Shown in pieces: positions 60,865-64,000 of a stretch of 64,000 nucleotides of DNA. Source of the stretch: Paludibacter sp. (GTDB taxonomy: Bacteria; Bacteroidota; Bacteroidia; Bacteroidales; Paludibacteraceae); the NCBI GenBank assembly GCA_028710415.1, contig JAQTUE010000003.1, positions 62,001 through 126,000 on the forward strand, written 5' to 3'. The notes beneath the pieces are model-generated. The model was not told the DNA's origin and did not search any database. It saw nothing but the letters and a program-made list of their open reading frames with translations. The position numbers were made by a program, and so were the translations under genes. Position 1 is the first letter of the stretch. Each line of letters opens with the position of its first letter.

Positions 60865-61737
60865 ATGAGAATTGCCATATTTGGAAATATATACCGTCCG
60901 GTGATTTTGTCCCATATTCAGGTTTTGTATGAGTATTTCAAACAAAAACAGGTCACCATTATACTCGATAAAATACTGTATGAATTTGTTTTTGAACATG
61001 GTCAGATTGACCTTGAAGGAACTGAAATTATTCACAATGATAACTTTGTAGCCGATTTGGCCATGAGCATTGGTGGTGATGGTACTTTTTTAAATACAGC
61101 TGCCCGTATCGGGCGTAAACAAATACCTATCCTGGGAATCAATACCGGCAGGTTAGGCTTTCTGGCAGACGTGTCCAGTGAAGATATTATTCCTGCCCTG
61201 GATTCCATCCTGGCAAATCATTACAGCGTGGAGGAACGTACCCTGCTTTTTGTAGAAACCTCCGACGGTACTCCGTTTGAATATCCGTATGCCTTGAACG
61301 AAGTCTCAGTGCTCAAGCAGGACAGTTCATCCATGATGAGTATCAATGCCAGTGTGAATGGGGAGATGGTACATACCTACCAGGCGGATGGGCTGATTGT
61401 TTCAACCCCGACAGGCTCAACGGCCTATTCCATGAGTGTAGGCGGTCCGTTGGTTGTTCCCCAGGCTCAAAACATCATTCTTTCCCCGGTAGCCTCCCAC
61501 AGTCTGAATGTCCGCCCATTGATTGTTCCCGATTCTTGGATCATTGACCTGGAGGTTCACAGCCGAAGCCAGAATTACCTGGTAGCTTTGGATGGCCGAT
61601 CAATGGTGCTGGAGCATAAAACAAAATTGCGCATTCGTAAAGCTGATTATACAGTGATGATTATAAAACAGTTGAACCATACTTTCTTTGATACGTTGAA
61701 GAATAAATTAATGTGGGGTGTGGATAAGAGAAACTAG
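60865..61737 (+). CDS. nadK: NAD kinase
   Basis: The 290-aa cytosolic enzyme phosphorylates NAD to NADP. The GGDG motif (SIGGDGTFLN, about 70-79), LGINTGRLGFLAD (about 91-103), DGLIVSTPTGSTAYSMSVGGPLV (about 173-195) and SHSLNVRPLIVPD (about 211) are all present. Right after its stop codon an 8-nt-period repeat begins. Confidence 0.96.
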   Translation: MRIAIFGNIYRPVILSHIQVLYEYFKQKQVTIILDKILYEFVFEHGQIDLEGTEIIHNDNFVADLAMSIGGDGTFLNTAARIGRKQIPILGINTGRLGFLADVSSEDIIPALDSILANHYSVEERTLLFVETSDGTPFEYPYALNEVSVLKQDSSSMMSINASVNGEMVHTYQADGLIVSTPTGSTAYSMSVGGPLVVPQAQNIILSPVASHSLNVRPLIVPDSWIIDLEVHSRSQNYLVALDGRSMVLEHKTKLRIRKADYTVMIIKQLNHTFFDTLKNKLMWGVDKRN

Positions 61738-61739
61738 GT

Positions 61740-61803
61740 GATTAGTTAATTGGTTAATTGGTTGATTAAGTTGATTGGTTAATTAGTTAATTGGTTAATT
61801 AAG
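61740..61803. repeat. GGTTAATT 8-nt-period repeat after nadK
   Basis: Units AGTTAATT, GGTTAATT, GGTTGATT and AAGTTGATT run from just after the nadK stop to about 61803. The pattern resembles the heptad tracts elsewhere but with period 8. Confidence 0.85.
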
Positions 61804-61892
61804 TTGAGTGGATGAATGAGCTAATTCGATGAATGGTTTTTGGGCAATAAGAAATAGTAAATTATAAATGAATAAATAGTAAATATCATATA

Positions 61893-62828
61893 ATGAGAAT
61901 AGTCTTTATGGGCACTCCGGAGTTTGCGGTGGAAAGCCTGAAAATTTTAGTTGAAAATAAATATAATGTTGTTGGAGTTGTAACAATGCCGGATAAACCT
62001 GCAGGGAGAAAACAGAAAATTAAGTTTTCTGCAGTAAAACAATATGCTCTTGATCATAATTTGCCAATTCTTCAACCCGAAAGTTTGAAAGATGAAACTT
62101 TTATAAAAGAGTTAGAAAGCTTAAACGCAGATTTACAAATTGTTGTTGCCTTCCGGATGTTGCCCGAAGTGGTTTGGAACATGCCCCAATACGGTACCTT
62201 CAACCTGCATGCATCATTATTACCCCAGTACCGGGGTGCAGCGCCTATCAACTGGGCCATCATAAACGGTGAAAAGGAAACAGGGGCCACTACCTTTTTC
62301 CTGACCCATGAGATCGATACGGGTAAAATCATTTTACAGGAAAAAATAGCGATTTCCGATACTGATAATGCAGGCATTGTTCACGATAAGTTGATGGCAA
62401 TGGGAGCAGGGATGGTGAAAAAGACCGTTGACCTGCTGATGCAAGGTCAGATTGAAGGCATCGACCAGTCACAGTTCATGCATCCTGAAATGGAATTGAA
62501 ACCTGCACCAAAAATCTTTAAGGATACCTGTGAGATTAAGCTGGACTGGACTGTCGATAAAGTCTATAATTTTGTACGTGGCTTATCCCCTTATCCTGCT
62601 GCCTGGCTGGATATTCAATTCCCCGGACAACCGGATAAAGTGACATTGAAAGTCTATGAAACAGAAAAAGTACCGGAAGTGCATAACTTAACTGTCGGAA
62701 CCCTTGAAACTGATGGTAAGAAATTTGCCCGCATAGCCTTGCATGATGGTTTTATAGGGTTGAAGTCAGTACAGGTTCCCGGCAAGAAGCGCATGGATAT
62801 TGGCGAATTACTCCGTGGCATGCGCTAA
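61893..62828 (+). CDS. fmt: Methionyl-tRNA formyltransferase
   Basis: The 311-aa enzyme formylates Met-tRNAi with 10-formyl-tetrahydrofolate. FMGTPEFAVESLKIL (about 4-18), FNLHASLLPQYRGAAPINWAI (about 107-127, containing the catalytic Asn/His region) and ETGATTFFLTHEIDTG (about 134-149) are the family marks. A second, C-terminal OB-like domain (about 205-311) binds tRNA. Just after the stop a heptad-like CTCAAAC tract begins. Confidence 0.96.
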   Translation: MRIVFMGTPEFAVESLKILVENKYNVVGVVTMPDKPAGRKQKIKFSAVKQYALDHNLPILQPESLKDETFIKELESLNADLQIVVAFRMLPEVVWNMPQYGTFNLHASLLPQYRGAAPINWAIINGEKETGATTFFLTHEIDTGKIILQEKIAISDTDNAGIVHDKLMAMGAGMVKKTVDLLMQGQIEGIDQSQFMHPEMELKPAPKIFKDTCEIKLDWTVDKVYNFVRGLSPYPAAWLDIQFPGQPDKVTLKVYETEKVPEVHNLTVGTLETDGKKFARIALHDGFIGLKSVQVPGKKRMDIGELLRGMR

Positions 62829-62879
62829 CCTCAAACCCCAAATTTCAAACTGTCAAACTCCAAACCTCAAACTTCAAAC
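62829..62879. repeat. CTCAAAC-type heptad repeat after fmt
   Basis: Units CTCAAAC, CCCAAAT, TTCAAAC, TGTCAAA, CTCCAAAC, CTCAAAC and TTCAAAC follow the fmt stop directly. On the other strand they read GTTTGAG, close to the TTTGAAAG units of the palindrome at 276-532. Confidence 0.85.
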
Positions 62880-62883
62880 AAAA

Positions 62884-62925
62884 AAACGCTCAAAGGTGCT
62901 TCGCACGCTTTGAGGTTTTTTATTT
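62884..62925. terminator. Terminator between fmt and ridA
   Basis: CTCAAAGGTGC (62889-62899), loop TTC, GCACGCTTTGAG, then T-rich. Convergent genes share it. Confidence 0.8.
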
Positions 62926-63303
62926 TTATTTTACCGCAATCGTTTCAATCTCCACCAACGATCCCAATGGCAGTCCTTTCACAGCAAATGCTGCCCGTGC
63001 AGGACATTCCGCCTGATAATATTTTTTATACACATCATTCATCCCGGCAAAGTCTGCCATATCCGACAGGTATACCGTCGATTTTACCACATCCCCGAAA
63101 GTATATCCGGCTTCATCCAGAATAGCCTTTATATTTTCAAAAACCTGTTCCGTTTGTCCTGTAATATCGTTTGCTTCAATTTTACCCACTGCCGGATTAA
63201 TCGGTATCTGGCCTGATACATACAATGTCCCGTTCGCTTCTATTGCCTGGCTATACGGCCCAATGGCAGCCGGTGCCTTTGGGGTGTTGATTACTTTCTT
63301 CAT
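62926..63303 (-). CDS. ridA: RidA family enamine/imine deaminase
   Basis: I choose ATG 63303 (125 aa, MKKVINTPKAPAAIGPYSQAI). An in-frame ATG at 63369 lies upstream of a perfect -7 element (minus-strand TATCTTTG, 63337-63330) and so cannot be on that transcript. Family motifs: APAAIGPYSQAIEANG, SGQIPINPAVGKI, VVKSTVYLSDMADFAGMN, CPARAAFAVKGLPLGSLVEIE, with the conserved Arg in PARAAF. It removes reactive 2-aminoacrylate-type intermediates. Confidence 0.95.
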   Translation of the reverse strand: MKKVINTPKAPAAIGPYSQAIEANGTLYVSGQIPINPAVGKIEANDITGQTEQVFENIKAILDEAGYTFGDVVKSTVYLSDMADFAGMNDVYKKYYQAECPARAAFAVKGLPLGSLVEIETIAVK

Positions 63304-63329
63304 ATTCTCCCTTTTTATTTTTGTTAATG

Positions 63330-63337
63330 CAAAGATA
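63330..63337 (-). promoter_or_regulatory. -7 element of ridA; decides its start
   Basis: TATCTTTG on the minus strand. The short leader (about 20 nt) to ATG 63303 is typical. Confidence 0.75.
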
Positions 63338-63473
63338 ATCATATTTCTGAATCGACGATTTGGAAACACATATTTTGATCCATTTCAAGTTTCAATTTTC
63401 TAAATTCCGCCAAATATAACAATCAAATTTCTATATGAAAATGGTCCTGATTTGTTCTCTTTTTGTTTTAGGT

Positions 63474-63560
63474 TGAGAGGGGGTTGGTATAGGGTTGGTA
63501 TAGGGTTAAGATAGGTAAACCCCTCTTTGCCCTATCTATGCCCTATCCAAACCTTCTCGG
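63474..63560. repeat. AGGTAAACC-core palindromic element, copy C
   Basis: Left arm GAGAGGGGGTTGGTATAGGG with three GGTATAGGGTT-type units, centre AGATAGGTAAACCCCTC (core 63513-63525), right arm GCCCTATCTATGCCCTATCC. Same architecture as copies A (11.1 kb) and B (47.0 kb), different unit sequence. Confidence 0.85.
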
Positions 63561-63866
63561 AGCCTCCTGTTTGCCTGGAATGAAAGCTATTTAATTTAAA
63601 TTAGAAAAGATATATTTTAAAAAATCCTTAAATTATGAATACTCTCAAGGAATAATGGAGATTTGTTTCTTAAAATATTTGTTTCAACTGATTATGGCAA
63701 TAAAACCTGTTGGTTATTTTGATGAACGGAGTTATAGGATACTATTTCCCTTTGTATTCACGTTATTTTACAACATTTTAATTTTTATTTCTTTGAAATG
63801 GCAGGGATATAATGCAGTAACGCAAACGTTTGCATTGAAATATGTTAAATATAAGTATTTAATAGA

Positions 63867-63896
63867 TTGTAATATTATATAATATTCCTACATTTG
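63867..63896 (+). promoter_or_regulatory. Promoter of the last, truncated gene
   Basis: TTG (63867-63869), 19 nt, TACATTTG (63889-63896). Confidence 0.75.
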
Positions 63897-63930
63897 CTTT
63901 TGAATAATTAACCCTTTAAAATTTATGTTT

Positions 63931-64000
63931 ATGAAAAAAATTACTATTTTGGTTTTTGCTTTCTCCTTAACTGTTACATTCGCTCACGCCGGTGGTAACT
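63931..64000 (+). CDS. Exported protein, N-terminal part only
   Basis: The reading frame MKKITILVFAFSLTVTFAHA then GGN is a clear signal peptide with a probable cleavage after AHA. It runs off the window end. ATG 63925 (two codons earlier) is also in frame. What the mature protein is cannot be seen. Confidence 0.75.
   Translation, partial: MKKITILVFAFSLTVTFAHAGGN

Larger units (their letters stand above)
63304..63924. other. Intergenic region at the right end
   Basis: Contains the ridA promoter (63330-63337), the third AGGTAAACC palindrome (63474-63560), and the promoter of the last gene (63867-63896). The open frame at 63655-63882 ends over that promoter and shows no family features; I do not call it. 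Confidence 0.6.

Noticed and set aside
63655..63882. 75-codon open frame near the right end
   Set aside because: It covers part of the promoter of the next gene, has no recognisable -7 element placed to serve it and no family match; its hydrophobic look comes from AT-rich DNA.
1..64000. tRNA or rRNA genes
   Set aside because: I looked for the T-loop GTTCGANTC pattern and cloverleaf-like pairings and for rRNA signatures and found none I can support.

Overview
The window reads as a Bacteroidota chromosome, most likely Bacteroidales. Nearly every leader region with a recognisable promoter carries the TAnnTTTG -7 element of this phylum. Other markers are a NUDIX-type xylose regulator, two secreted proteins with type IX secretion C-terminal domains, DUF4369/thioredoxin and OmpA/TPR lipoproteins, and the neighbourhoods pdxJ/nadK/TonB and gcvH-purE-rhomboid. 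I do not claim a genus.

Layout. 1-8.5 kb: a xylose operon (NUDIX regulator, xylulokinase, GH3 beta-xylosidase, xylose isomerase, sugar/H+ symporter) that would cut xylo-oligosaccharides in the periplasm, import xylose and convert it to xylulose 5-phosphate. 9.2-10.7 kb: a POT peptide transporter. 11.1-29.0 kb: an accessory island, visibly AT-richer in its 21-27 kb part and full of repeats. It holds a DUF6266 protein, a DUF4160/DUF2442 pair with an operator-like palindrome on its promoter, a GNAT-like/small-protein pair, an LCM-type methyltransferase, a one-polypeptide type IIG restriction-modification enzyme between long direct repeats, and a one-way array of small unknown genes (21.1-27.0 kb) separated by attC-like hairpin repeats. 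That array includes a HEPN protein followed by a 2-TM CxxC-x11-CxxC protein and a small Cys protein. An ORF6N protein closes the island. The 140-bp repeats at 15.5 and 27.9 kb are direct copies, and a decayed 3' piece of the downstream phosphoesterase gene at 28.2 kb marks the right edge.

29.2-46.5 kb is mostly housekeeping: YfcE-like phosphoesterase, degenerate M23 protein, dxr, a flavin-reductase-like protein, an orphan D12 adenine methylase, rseP, a radical SAM/SPASM protein, a TPR/OmpA-like lipoprotein, rsfS-ftsH-LUD, an OmpA lipoprotein, cdsA-acyltransferase and an arginine decarboxylase. 47.5-50.9 kb holds two surface proteins with related sorting domains. 51.0-57.2 kb is a minus-strand run (queG, thioredoxin-fold lipoprotein, purE, gcvH, EEP nuclease, two rhomboids). 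57.6-64 kb: HU, DJ-1, TonB, pdxJ, nadK, fmt, ridA, and the start of an exported protein cut by the window end.

Two non-coding patterns stand out. (i) Large intergenic palindromes built from short direct repeats; three share an AGGTAAACC core. (ii) 7-nt-period (sometimes 8-nt) degenerate repeats that begin at or just after stop codons, each locus with a different unit. The attC-like cassette array is the best candidate for an undescribed system. No integrase is in the window, so its mobility is inference.
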